Source: an uncultured Paracoccaceae bacterium (lineage in GTDB: Bacteria > Pseudomonadota > Alphaproteobacteria > Rhodobacterales > Rhodobacteraceae). Taken from it: a stretch of DNA of 64,000 nt. Every line of letters begins with the position of its first letter. Positions within the stretch are counted from its first letter, which is position 1. The stretch spans positions 248,001 to 312,000 of the forward strand of contig CANMTD010000002.1 of the NCBI GenBank assembly GCA_947500775.1. The letters are read 5' to 3'. This document shows, in pieces, positions 1-8,018 of the stretch. Both the position numbers and the translations under genes were made by a program. The notes under the pieces were generated by a model. It ran no database searches and was not told the origin of the DNA. It was given only the letters and a program-made list of their open reading frames with translations.

Positions 1-386
1 GCGCTGTGGTCCTGATCGTCGATCACCATGTCGAACATCATCCCGTCGACCTGGGCCAGCGCGGGGATGATCCATGTGGTCAGGCTGTCGGCGTTGACCG
101 CGATCCGCAACCGGCTGCGCGCCGGGGCCGGGGCCTGAATGTCGCGCGCCAGCTGCGATTCCAGCAATTCGACCGCCTCGGCGTGGCGGGCCAGGCGGCG
201 GCCGACCTCGGTGCCCGTGCAGGGGTGGCCCCGTTCGATCAGCGGGCTGCCCAGCCGTTCCTCAAGCGCGCGGATACGCTGCGATACGGCCGAGGGTGTG
301 ATCGACAGTTCGGCGGCGGCGGCGTCGAAACTGCCGCCGCGCAGGATGGCGGCAAGCGTGGCAAGCTGGGCGTAATCGTATTTCAT
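1..386 (-). CDS. LysR-family regulator, ArgP/LysG type (partial)
   Basis: Only the N-terminal 128 residues are present; the C-terminus runs off the window start. The reverse-strand reading starts MKYDYAQLATLAAIL and contains a winged helix-turn-helix (about residues 2-60, with ITPSAVSQRIRALEERLG as recognition region). The effector domain begins with VNADSLTTWIIPAL and FDMVIDDQDHS, sequences typical of ArgP/LysG (IciA), the basic-amino-acid-sensing activators of LysE/ArgO exporters. It is divergent from a LysE/ArgO exporter across 93 bp, the classical argP-argO / lysG-lysE arrangement. It probably activates that exporter when lysine or arginine is high. Family call is firm; the ligand is inference. 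Confidence 0.85.
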   Translation of the reverse strand, partial: MKYDYAQLATLAAILRGGSFDAAAAELSITPSAVSQRIRALEERLGSPLIERGHPCTGTEVGRRLARHAEAVELLESQLARDIQAPAPARSRLRIAVNADSLTTWIIPALAQVDGMMFDMVIDDQDHS

Positions 387-408
387 GAAGCTATGCTTAC
401 TTGTGATT

Positions 409-431
409 AGATAAATTAACTACACTTATCT
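409..431. promoter_or_regulatory. Inverted repeat, candidate LysR-type operator
   Basis: AGATAA and TTATCT flank an 11-bp AT-rich spacer, midway between the divergent regulator and exporter genes. This has the T-N11-A geometry of LysR-family boxes. Assignment to the adjacent ArgP/LysG-like protein is inference from position. Confidence 0.5.
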
Positions 432-479
432 GGTCGATCCGATGTACCACGCCCCGGCACAACAGGAGCAAAGATCGGC

Positions 480-1073
480 ATGTTCAGCTATATCGCGGGG
501 TTCTCTCTTGGTTTTTCCCTGATCCTGGCGATCGGCGCGCAGAACGCATTCGTGCTGCGGCAGGGGTTGCGGCACGAACATGTCTTTGCGGTCTGCCTGA
601 CCTGCGCGCTGTCCGACGCGCTGTTGATCGCGGCCGGGGTTGCGGGGTTCGGGGCGTTGGTGACGGCGCTGCCATGGCTTGAAAACGCCATGCGCTTTGG
701 CGGGGCGGCGTTTCTGATCTGGTATGGCGCGCGGGCGTTGCTGGCGGCCTGGAAGGGCGGCGAGGTGCTGGAGGCGGGCAATGGCGCGCGCGTCAGCCTG
801 CGCAGCGCTTTGCTGACCTGTCTGGCGCTGACATGGCTGAACCCGCATGTCTATCTGGACACGGTGGTCCTGTTGGGCAGCGTGTCGGCGCAATATGACG
901 ACAGGCCGCTTTTCGCGCTGGGGGCGGCAAACGCGTCTTTCGTCTTTTTCTTCGGGCTGGGATATGGCGCGCGGTTGCTGCGCCCGTTCTTCGCGCGGCC
1001 TGCGTCCTGGCGCATTCTGGATGCGGTGGTCGGGCTGACCATGTGGGCAATTGCGGCCAGCCTGATGCTTTAG
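480..1073 (+). CDS. LysE/ArgO-family amino acid exporter
   Basis: This 197-residue inner-membrane protein has about six hydrophobic segments. Its N-terminus carries the LysE/ArgO signature GAQNAFVLRQGLRHEHVF (about residues 19-36). A central TWLNPHVYLDTVVLLG motif is also typical of the family. The length matches the family norm of about 200. It should export basic amino acids such as arginine or lysine. It is divergent from the ArgP/LysG-like regulator at 1-386, which supports the assignment over the related RhtB exporters. The substrate cannot be fixed from sequence. Confidence 0.88.
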   Translation: MFSYIAGFSLGFSLILAIGAQNAFVLRQGLRHEHVFAVCLTCALSDALLIAAGVAGFGALVTALPWLENAMRFGGAAFLIWYGARALLAAWKGGEVLEAGNGARVSLRSALLTCLALTWLNPHVYLDTVVLLGSVSAQYDDRPLFALGAANASFVFFFGLGYGARLLRPFFARPASWRILDAVVGLTMWAIAASLML

Positions 1074-1112
1074 GCGCTTGCGCTTGGTCGCGCCATGGGA
1101 TCAGGTGCGGGC

Positions 1113-2018
1113 ATGACCACACCCCTCAATCCCCGCCCCGTGGCCGGTGTCCTGTGGATGCTGCTGACCGGGGCGAATTTCGTCGCCGTCACCGCCATCG
1201 TCAAACATGTCGGCAGCGGCGTGCCCGCCCCGCAGGCGGCGTTCCTGCGCTATGTGCTGGGGCTGGTGTTCCTGTTGCCGATGATCGGGCCCATGCGGCG
1301 GGCGCGGCTGGACCGGCGCGCCCTGACGCTGTTTTCGGTGCGCGGGGTGGTGCATTCGCTGGGGGTGATGTCGTGGTTTTACGCGATGACCAAAATCCCC
1401 ATCGCTGAGGTGACGGCGATGAATTACCTGTCGCCGGTCTATGTCACGCTGGGGGCGGCGCTGTTTCTGGGCGAACGGCTGGCGCTGCGGCGGGTCATGG
1501 CGGTGGTGGTCGCGCTGATCGGCGTGGTCATCATCCTGCGGCCCGGATTCCGCGAGGTGTCAAGCGGGCATATCGCGATGCTGGGCACGGCGGTATTGTT
1601 CGCGGCGTCCTATCTGATTGCCAAACGGATGGCCGATCTGGTCAGCCCGGCGGTGGTGGTGGGGATGCTGTCGGTGACGGTCACCATCGGGCTGGCACCC
1701 TTCGCCTGGGCGGTCTGGGTGACGCCGACGCTTTTGGATGTGATGTGGCTGTTTCTGGTCGCGGGGTTTGCCACGGCGGGGCATTTCACGATGACAATGG
1801 CGTTCCGCGCGGCCCCGATGACGGTGACGCAGCCGGTCAGTTTCCTGCAACTGGTCTGGGCGACCCTGCTGGGCTGGCTGGTGTTTGCCGAGGCGATCGA
1901 CATCTGGGTCGTGACCGGCGGGCTGATCATTCTGGCCGCGGTCAGCTTTATCACCTGGCGCGAGGCCGTTTTGAACCGGCGCGCGATCACGCCGGGGGTG
2001 AACGCCCCTAAAGTCTAG
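1113..2018 (+). CDS. EamA/DMT-family transporter
   Basis: The 301-residue protein has about ten transmembrane segments in two EamA repeats (about residues 10-140 and 150-285). Typical elements are PAPQAAFLRYVLGL in repeat one and PMTVTQPVSFLQLVWATLLG in repeat two. It is a predicted inner-membrane drug/metabolite exporter; the substrate is unknown. An upstream ATG at 1095 is in frame, but the ATG at 1113 has a better-placed AGGTG ribosome-binding sequence and is preferred. It follows the LysE-type exporter on the same strand, so co-transcription is possible. Confidence 0.85.
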   Translation: MTTPLNPRPVAGVLWMLLTGANFVAVTAIVKHVGSGVPAPQAAFLRYVLGLVFLLPMIGPMRRARLDRRALTLFSVRGVVHSLGVMSWFYAMTKIPIAEVTAMNYLSPVYVTLGAALFLGERLALRRVMAVVVALIGVVIILRPGFREVSSGHIAMLGTAVLFAASYLIAKRMADLVSPAVVVGMLSVTVTIGLAPFAWAVWVTPTLLDVMWLFLVAGFATAGHFTMTMAFRAAPMTVTQPVSFLQLVWATLLGWLVFAEAIDIWVVTGGLIILAAVSFITWREAVLNRRAITPGVNAPKV

Positions 2019-2090
2019 CGGCTGGCACAAAAAGAATATCCGCAAGCCGTGTTGGACCCAATATGCACGCCGTCGAAGCCACGCCACATG

Positions 2091-2167
2091 CCTGAGCCAA
2101 GGCTCAGGCAGCGCCCGAACCGCCCCCACGGGGCGGGCGCTTCTCGCCCACCCCTCGGTTCGGGCGC
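2091..2167. other. Two-hairpin structured intergenic element
   Basis: Two strong hairpins lie in the 263-bp gap before the zeta-subunit gene. The first is CCTGAGCC-AA-GGCTCAGG (2091-2108). The second has a perfect 12-bp outer stem, GCGCCCGAACCG with CGGTTCGGGCGC (2111-2122 and 2156-2167), and an inner GGGG-C-GGGCG stem with one mismatch. Read on the minus strand, the order long stem then short CCUGAGCC hairpin recalls 6S RNA, but I could not close a convincing basal stem. It may be a small RNA or a transcription-modulating structure. No ORF is convincing here. Confidence 0.4.
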
Positions 2168-2230
2168 GGCGGTTCCTTGTGTGGGAAGATGCCGTCAGGC
2201 CCGCAAGGTAGGCCAGGGGAACACAGAATG

Positions 2231-2255
2231 AAAAAAGCGCCCGGAAATCGGGCGC
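2231..2255 (-). terminator. Rho-independent terminator of the zeta-subunit gene
   Basis: A perfect 7-bp stem GCGCCCG/CGGGCGC with loop GAAAT is followed on the minus strand by six T residues. It starts 27 bp after the stop codon of the minus-strand gene at 2282-2596. A weaker CTTTC tract on the other side might also serve plus-strand transcription. Confidence 0.8.
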
Positions 2256-2281
2256 CTTTCAATCTGGTATCTAAGGATGGC

Positions 2282-2596
2282 TCAGGCTTCGTCCATCATC
2301 TGGGCCTTGGCCGTTGCCAGAACCTCGATCATTTTGGCGCGAATGCTGGCCTCGTCGGCCTTGTCGCCCAGATCGGCCGAGACCTTGCGAAAGACGTCTT
2401 CGTGACCGGCTTCTTCGAAATCGGATTTGATCACATCGGCCGCATAGGCCGCCGCGTCGTCGCCGGTTTTGCCCAGCAGCTCGGCTGCCCAAAGGCCCAA
2501 CAGCTTGTTGGCCCGCGCCTGTGCCTTGAAACGCATTTCTTCGTCATGGGCGAATTTGTTCTCGAATGCGCTTTCGCGATCGTCGAATGTTGTCAT
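2282..2596 (-). CDS. F1-ATPase inhibitor zeta subunit (DUF1476)
   Basis: The 104-residue, charged, helical protein begins MTTFDDRESAFENKFAHDEE and continues with a KLLGLWAAELLGKTG motif. This is the hallmark of the DUF1476 family, identified in Paracoccus denitrificans as the zeta inhibitor of F1-ATPase, which blocks ATP hydrolysis. A longer reading frame extends upstream to 2677, but family homology begins at the ATG at 2596. It is divergent from purC, a neighbourhood I recall from many alphaproteobacteria. It ends in a strong terminator. Confidence 0.9.
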   Translation of the reverse strand: MTTFDDRESAFENKFAHDEEMRFKAQARANKLLGLWAAELLGKTGDDAAAYAADVIKSDFEEAGHEDVFRKVSADLGDKADEASIRAKMIEVLATAKAQMMDEA

Positions 2597-2789
2597 CGGA
2601 GGATCCTCATTTTCGATCTGTTGACCTGTCTTTGCCAGAACAGCCGCAAGACGACAAGTCTTGGCTTTGCGACGCATTGGTCACAGGGCCGGATTTGGCG
2701 TCAAACTTGCCCTGCGTCACATCATCGCCTAAGAGCGGCAGGGACAGCCGGGGCAGTTGATTCCCGGCCCATCCCCAATTGGAGAGCCC

Positions 2790-3551
2790 ATGGCGCGCCG
2801 CAAAAAGGTCTATGAGGGCAAGGCAAAAATTCTGTACGAAGGCCCCGAACCCGGAACGCTCGTTCAATATTTCAAAGACGATGCAACCGCCTTCAACGCC
2901 GAGAAACGTGATGTGATCGAAGGCAAGGGCGTGTTGAACAACCGCTTGTCCGAGTTTTTCATGACGGGTCTGAACACCATCGGTGTGCCGACCCATTTCA
3001 TCAAACGCATCAACATGCGCGAACAGTTGATCCGCTCGGTTGAGATTATTCCGCTGGAAGTGATCGTGCGCAACTATGCCGCCGGGTCGATGGCCAAGCG
3101 TCTGGGCATGGAAGAGGGCGCAGCGCTGCCGCGTCCGATCGTCGAATTCAGCTATAAGGATGACAGCCTGGGCGATCCGCTGGTGCCCGAGGAATATATC
3201 ATCGCCTTCGGCTGGGCCACGCAGCAGGATCTGGACGACATCGTGGCGCTGGCGCTGCGGGTCAATGATTTCATGTCGGGTGTCATGTATGGCGTCGGTA
3301 TCAAACTGGTGGATTTCAAGATCGAGATCGGCCGGATTTGGGACGGTGATTTCATGCGCCTTGTGGTCGCCGATGAAATCAGCCCCGACAGTTGCCGCCT
3401 GTGGGACGTCAAAACCGGCCAGAAACTGGACAAGGATGTGTTCCGCCGCGATCTGGGCAATCTGACCGACGCCTATACCGAGGTTGCCAAACGTCTGGGC
3501 GTGATGCCCACGAATGTGACGCATGCCACCAAGCCGACGCTGATCAACTGA
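2790..3551 (+). CDS. purC: Phosphoribosylaminoimidazole-succinocarboxamide synthase
   Basis: This 253-residue enzyme joins aspartate to CAIR with ATP, a step of de novo purine synthesis. It starts [20 protein letters not shown], the ATP-binding signature of SAICAR synthetases, and contains [20 protein letters not shown] and SPDSCRLWD. The ATG at 2790 has GGAGAG just upstream; an in-frame TTG at 2757 is not needed. It opens a pur cluster: its stop codon overlaps the next start (TGATG), and purS and purQ follow. Confidence 0.97.
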   Translation: MARRKKVYEGKAKILYEGPEPGTLVQYFKDDATAFNAEKRDVIEGKGVLNNRLSEFFMTGLNTIGVPTHFIKRINMREQLIRSVEIIPLEVIVRNYAAGSMAKRLGMEEGAALPRPIVEFSYKDDSLGDPLVPEEYIIAFGWATQQDLDDIVALALRVNDFMSGVMYGVGIKLVDFKIEIGRIWDGDFMRLVVADEISPDSCRLWDVKTGQKLDKDVFRRDLGNLTDAYTEVAKRLGVMPTNVTHATKPTLIN

Positions 3552-3940
3552 TGCGCATTCTGAACCTGATTTTTTCCTGTGTTCTTGCAATCGCGGCCAT
3601 GACCTGTGCCGCTAACGCGATAGGCGAAAAAGCACTGAATGATCAGGTTCGGGCGCAGCTCTCTGCGGCAGGTGACAATGGTGCAAAGCCTCGGTTGGTA
3701 ACACATTGGGCCTATCCCGAACGCGGTCGGAAATCTGTTTCGCGTAAGGCGGCTAAAAAGTTCCTGCAGAAGCGTGGATATCAGGTTCGCAATGCGGCCA
3801 CAGACGGCGGCGTGATGTTCGAAAAGGTTCAAACACCTGCGGACCGAACGTTCGACAAGGAAACACAGTTGCTCAGAGACAGCTTTGCTGCTTCGGGGTG
3901 GTTTTACGACGGTTGGGAAACTTTTGCTGTCAGAGAATAG
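3551..3940 (+). CDS. RraB-like protein with predicted signal peptide
   Basis: The 129-residue product starts in a TGATG overlap with the purC stop. Residues 1-23 look like a Sec signal peptide ending near CAANA. The rest resembles the RraB (regulator of RNase E activity B) fold: an HWAYPERGRKSVSRKAAKKF strand-helix start, a GYQVRNAATDGG strand, and a C-terminal ASGWFYDGWETF motif. RraB is normally cytoplasmic, so an exported copy suggests another role. Base composition is less GC-rich than its neighbours. The RraB resemblance is from motif memory; the function is unknown. Confidence 0.7.
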   Translation: MRILNLIFSCVLAIAAMTCAANAIGEKALNDQVRAQLSAAGDNGAKPRLVTHWAYPERGRKSVSRKAAKKFLQKRGYQVRNAATDGGVMFEKVQTPADRTFDKETQLLRDSFAASGWFYDGWETFAVRE

Positions 3941-3949
3941 GAGAGAGCC

Positions 3950-4189
3950 ATGAAGGCCCGCGTACATGTCATGCTGAAAAACGGTGTTCTGGATCCGCAG
4001 GGCGAGGCCGTGCGCCACGCGTTGGGGACCCTTGGCTTTGACGGCGTCGAAGGCGTGCGTCAGGGCAAGGTGATCGAACTGGACCTGGCCGAAACCGATG
4101 CCGCCAAGGCCGAAGCCAGCGTCACCGAGATGTGTGAAAAGCTGTTGGCCAATACGGTGATCGAAAGCTACCGCGTGGAGATCGCCTGA
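3950..4189 (+). CDS. purS: FGAM synthase subunit PurS
   Basis: The 79-residue protein matches the usual PurS length and begins [20 protein letters not shown], the family signature. PurS bridges PurQ (glutaminase) and PurL (synthase) in the three-subunit formylglycinamide ribonucleotide amidotransferase. A GGAGAG ribosome-binding site precedes the ATG. It overlaps purQ by one base (TGATG), which implies coupled translation of the two partners. purL is not in this window. Confidence 0.96.
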   Translation: MKARVHVMLKNGVLDPQGEAVRHALGTLGFDGVEGVRQGKVIELDLAETDAAKAEASVTEMCEKLLANTVIESYRVEIA

Positions 4190-4863
4190 TGCGCGCGGCG
4201 GTCATTCAGTTTCCCGGATCGAACTGCGACCGGGACATGGCCGTGGCCCTGTGCCATGTGGCGGGCAACGGTCAGGTCGACATCGTCTGGCACAAGGAAA
4301 CCAGCCTGCCTGACGGGCTGGATATCGTGGCCATTCCGGGCGGGTTTTCCTTTGGCGATTACCTGCGCTGCGGCGCGATTGCGGCGCGCTCGCCTATCGC
4401 CACCGCGATCAGGGCCTTCGCCGACAAGGGCGGATTTGTTCTGGGGGTCTGCAACGGCTTTCAGGTGCTGACCGAAACCGGGTTGCTGCCGGGGGTGCTG
4501 ATGCGCAATGCCGGGCTGAAATACATCTGCAAACCGGTGTCGCTGACCGTGCAGAGCACCGACAGCGTTTTCACCTCGGGGTATGAGCCGGGCCAGCAGG
4601 TCACCTTTCCGATTGCCCATCACGATGGCAATTACAACGCCGATGCCGACACTGTGGCGCGGTTGCAGGGCGAGGGGCGCGTGGCCTTTACCTATGACGA
4701 CAACCCCAACGGGTCGGTCGCCGACATCGCCGGTGTGTTCAGTGAAAACCGCCGGGTGCTGGGGATGATGCCGCATCCCGAACGGATGGCGGAACCCGCG
4801 CATGGTGGTGTCGAGGGGGCGGTGCTTTTCCGCTCATTGCTGGACGGGATGGCCACTGCCTAG
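4189..4863 (+). CDS. purQ: FGAM synthase glutaminase subunit PurQ
   Basis: This 224-residue class I glutamine amidotransferase supplies ammonia to PurL. The nucleophile Cys sits in [11 protein letters not shown] (about residues 84-94). The oxyanion region [18 protein letters not shown] and the C-terminal catalytic His/Glu motif GMMPHPERM are present. The length fits bacterial PurQ. It is translationally coupled to purS. It ends 45 bp before the sensor kinase gene, with no clear terminator between. Confidence 0.97.
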   Translation: MRAAVIQFPGSNCDRDMAVALCHVAGNGQVDIVWHKETSLPDGLDIVAIPGGFSFGDYLRCGAIAARSPIATAIRAFADKGGFVLGVCNGFQVLTETGLLPGVLMRNAGLKYICKPVSLTVQSTDSVFTSGYEPGQQVTFPIAHHDGNYNADADTVARLQGEGRVAFTYDDNPNGSVADIAGVFSENRRVLGMMPHPERMAEPAHGGVEGAVLFRSLLDGMATA

Positions 4864-4908
4864 ATCAGATGGCTTGAGCGGGCTGCGCTCTCGGCGTAGT
4901 TTTGCTGA

Positions 4909-6672
4909 ATGAAAGACACCCGGGACCCGAACAAGCAGGCTGGCGAACAGGCCGGTGTCGGCTGGCCGATGCGCAGTGCCGTGCTGGCGCTGATCATCGT
5001 TGCCGTGGCCCTGATCTGGGGCACCAACAGCTGGCTGACCGAACGGTTCACCGAAACCACCCGCAACCGGGCGCAGGTGCGGCTTGCGCTCTATTCCGGC
5101 AACGTTGTCAGTGAATTGCAGCGGGCCTCGGTGGTGCCTTTGTTGCTGTCGCGCGATCCCACGCTGATCGGCGCGCTGAATTCGGGCGATTACACCAACA
5201 CCTCGCAGCGGCTGATTTCCTATGTCGAGGAAATCGGCGCCGCCTCGCTGATCCTGCTGGATGATTCCGGCCGGGTGGTGGGGGCCACCGACCGCAACCT
5301 GATCGGCGCAAATCAGCGGACCCAGCCCTATTTCGTGAACACCCAACGGGCCAGCGACACGATCTTTCTGGCCGCCAATGCCGAACAGGGCGGGTTCAAC
5401 TTTACCTATTCGCGCCGGGTGATCAGCGACCGCAAGACCATCGGCGTGATCGTGGTCGAGGTCGATCTGGCCAAATTCGAACGCAGTTGGGCGGGGATTT
5501 CGGATGCGGTGATCGTGACCAACAGCGAAGGTCAGGTGATCCTGTCCACCGAACCCCGCTGGCGCGGCCATTCCATCGAAGAGGCGCTGGCCACGCGATC
5601 GGCGCCCACGGCCATCGAACGGGCGATTCAGGCCACCGCCGATTGGGGCGTGCTGCCGCCGGCGGCCTATATCACCGGCGAACGGGTGATGCGCAACGAC
5701 GCGCGCATCCCGTTTCAGGGCTGGCGGCTGGTGTCCTTCACCACCTATGCCTCCGTGCGCGAACGGGTGAACGGGGTTCTTGCGTTGGAAATCATGGGCT
5801 TTGCCATCCTTCTGGCGCTGAGTTTTTACATGATGTCGCGCAAGGCCCAGTCGCGGTCGATGTTCTTTCAGCGAGAATCAGCAGATCTTCGCCAGTTGAA
5901 CGACCGGTTGCAGCGGGAAATCGCCGAGCGGGAAAAGGCCGAAAAGAACCTTGAAGTGGCCGAACAGACCCTTGCGCAAAGTTCGAAACTGGCGGCTTTG
6001 GGCGAAATGTCGGCGGCCGTCAGCCACGAGTTGAACCAGCCGCTGGCGGCGATGAAAACCTATCTGGCGGGGGCCCGGTTGCTGATGCAGCGGCGCCGCT
6101 CGGACGAGGCGCTGTCGTCGTTCCAGCGGATCGACGATCTGATCGAACGGATGGGGGCGATCACGCGCCAGTTGAAAAGCTATGCCCGCAAGGGTGGCGA
6201 TGCGTTCGAACCCTTGGATTGCAGGGCTTCGGTGGCCGCGGCGCTGTCGATGATGGAACCGCAGCTGAAGACCCGGCAGGTCGAAATCACCCGGATCATG
6301 CCGCGCGAACCGGTGATGGTGATGGCCGATAAAATCCGGCTGGAACAGGTCATCATCAACCTGCTGCGCAACGCGCTGGACGCCACCAAACTGACCAAGG
6401 ATGCCAAGATCGACCTGATCCTGTCGGCAGGCGAAACCGCAACGCTGGTGGTGCGCGACAACGGCCACGGCATCACCGATCTGGATGATCTGTTTGAGCC
6501 GTTCTACACCACCAAACAGCCCGGCGATGGCGTCGGGCTGGGGCTTGCCATTTCCTCTGGGATCGTGAACGACCTTGGCGGTCGCCTGACGGCCCGCAAC
6601 GGGCGACAGGGCGGGGCTGTATTCGAAGTGCAGCTTCCCATATTGGGCAAAGAGATCAAAGCGGCGGAATAG
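4909..6672 (+). CDS. dctB: DctB-type sensor histidine kinase
   Basis: The 587-residue membrane kinase has one transmembrane helix near residues 24-45, a periplasmic double-PAS (dCache-like) sensor to about residue 285, and a second helix (VLALEIMGFAILLALSFYMM). A coiled coil, a HisKA domain (SHELNQPLAAMKTY, phospho-acceptor His373) and an HATPase domain (INLLRNALDA, DNGHGI, GVGLGLAIS) follow. This order matches DctB, the C4-dicarboxylate sensor. The cognate regulator starts 14 bp downstream. No DctP/M/Q transporter genes are adjacent, so ligand assignment is inference. Confidence 0.85.
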   Translation: MKDTRDPNKQAGEQAGVGWPMRSAVLALIIVAVALIWGTNSWLTERFTETTRNRAQVRLALYSGNVVSELQRASVVPLLLSRDPTLIGALNSGDYTNTSQRLISYVEEIGAASLILLDDSGRVVGATDRNLIGANQRTQPYFVNTQRASDTIFLAANAEQGGFNFTYSRRVISDRKTIGVIVVEVDLAKFERSWAGISDAVIVTNSEGQVILSTEPRWRGHSIEEALATRSAPTAIERAIQATADWGVLPPAAYITGERVMRNDARIPFQGWRLVSFTTYASVRERVNGVLALEIMGFAILLALSFYMMSRKAQSRSMFFQRESADLRQLNDRLQREIAEREKAEKNLEVAEQTLAQSSKLAALGEMSAAVSHELNQPLAAMKTYLAGARLLMQRRRSDEALSSFQRIDDLIERMGAITRQLKSYARKGGDAFEPLDCRASVAAALSMMEPQLKTRQVEITRIMPREPVMVMADKIRLEQVIINLLRNALDATKLTKDAKIDLILSAGETATLVVRDNGHGITDLDDLFEPFYTTKQPGDGVGLGLAISSGIVNDLGGRLTARNGRQGGAVFEVQLPILGKEIKAAE

Positions 6673-6686
6673 CAAGGGATGCAACC

Positions 6687-8018
6687 ATGACCCGGTCTAT
6701 GAAAATTGCGATCATCGACGACGAACAGGACATGCGGCAGTCGATCAGCCAGTGGCTGGCGCTGAGCGGCTTTGACACCGAAACCTACGCCTCGGCGCAG
6801 GAGGCGCTGAAATCCATCGGCTCGGATTTCCCGGGCGTGGTGGTCAGCGACATCAAGATGCCGGGCATGGATGGCATGGCCTTTCTGAAACGCCTGATGA
6901 GCGTCGACAGCAGCCTGCCGGTGATCATGATCACCGGGCATGGCGACGTGCCGATGGCGGTCGAGGCGATGCAGCTGGGCGCCTATGATTTTCTGGAAAA
7001 GCCGTTCAACCCGGACCGGATGACCGAACTGGCCAAACGCGCCAGCCAGACCCGACGCCTGACGCTGGACAACCGCGCCCTGCGGCGCGAACTGTCCGAT
7101 GGCACGGTGCTGATGAAAAAGCTGATCGGGTCCAGCCCGGTGATGGAACGGCTGCGCGAGGATATCCTTGATCTGGGGCAGGCCGACGGCCATGTGCTGA
7201 TCGACGGCGAAACCGGCACCGGCAAGACGCTGGTGGCCCATGCGCTGCATGCGGTGGGGCCGCGGGCCGGTAAGAAATTCGTGCATCTGTCCTGTGCGGC
7301 CCATGCCGACAGCGACCTGTCGGCCAAACTGTTCGGCCCGGTCGACGATGGCAGCCCGCTGCCGCTGGTCGAAGAGGCGCGCGGCGGCACCCTGTGTCTG
7401 GAAGATATCGAGGCCCTGCCACAGGCGCTTCAGGCGCGGTTGCTGACCTTTATCAACGATCAGGGCACGCCGTCGGAAACCCGGATCATCGCGGTGTCGA
7501 ACCTGCAGGAGCAGGACAAGACCTGCGAAGACGTGCTGCGGCCCGATCTGTATTACCGGCTGGCCGCGATGAAGATCACCCTGCCACCGCTGCGCCAGCG
7601 CGGCGAAGACATCCTGACGCTGTTCACCCGTCTGAGCGAACAGTTCGCCGAGGAATACGGCTGTGATGCGCCCGAGGTCAGCGCTCAGGAGGCGGCCCAG
7701 CTGTTGCAGGCGCCTTGGCCCGGGAACGTGCGACAGCTGATCAATGTCGCCGAACGCGCGGTTTTGCAGAACCGGCGCGGGTCGGGCACCATCGCGTCGC
7801 TGTTGATGGCCGACAGCGAAGAGGCGCAGCCGGTGATGACCACCGAAGGCAAGCCGCTGAAGGAATATGTCGAGGCGTTTGAACGGATGCTGATCGACAA
7901 CACCATGCGGCGGCACAAGGGATCGATCGTCAATGTGATGGACGAGCTGTGTCTGCCCCGGCGGACGCTGAACGAGAAAATGGCGAAATACGGGTTAAGC
8001 CGGTCGGAATACCTGTAG
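6687..8018 (+). CDS. dctD: DctD-type response regulator lacking the GAFTGA motif
   Basis: The 443-residue protein has a receiver domain (phospho-acceptor Asp55 in SDIKMPGMDG), a central AAA+ domain (Walker A GETGTGKT, residues 174-181) and a C-terminal Fis-type HTH (about 405-440). Sigma54 activators carry GAFTGA in loop L1 after LFG. Here the chain runs LFGPVDDGSPLPLVEEARGG and the motif is absent. Walker B reads LCLEDIE instead of the usual LFLDEIE. The arginine-finger region LRPDLYYRLAAM is intact. It probably pairs with the upstream kinase but may not act through sigma54, as described for Rhodobacter capsulatus NtrC. Confidence 0.85.
   Translation: MTRSMKIAIIDDEQDMRQSISQWLALSGFDTETYASAQEALKSIGSDFPGVVVSDIKMPGMDGMAFLKRLMSVDSSLPVIMITGHGDVPMAVEAMQLGAYDFLEKPFNPDRMTELAKRASQTRRLTLDNRALRRELSDGTVLMKKLIGSSPVMERLREDILDLGQADGHVLIDGETGTGKTLVAHALHAVGPRAGKKFVHLSCAAHADSDLSAKLFGPVDDGSPLPLVEEARGGTLCLEDIEALPQALQARLLTFINDQGTPSETRIIAVSNLQEQDKTCEDVLRPDLYYRLAAMKITLPPLRQRGEDILTLFTRLSEQFAEEYGCDAPEVSAQEAAQLLQAPWPGNVRQLINVAERAVLQNRRGSGTIASLLMADSEEAQPVMTTEGKPLKEYVEAFERMLIDNTMRRHKGSIVNVMDELCLPRRTLNEKMAKYGLSRSEYL

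Noticed and set aside
2190-2215. Possible signal-recognition-particle RNA motif (GTCAGGCCCGCAAGG)
   Set aside because: It resembles the SRP tetraloop region, but the loop is GCAA, the AGCAGCC half is missing, and no long closing stem was found.
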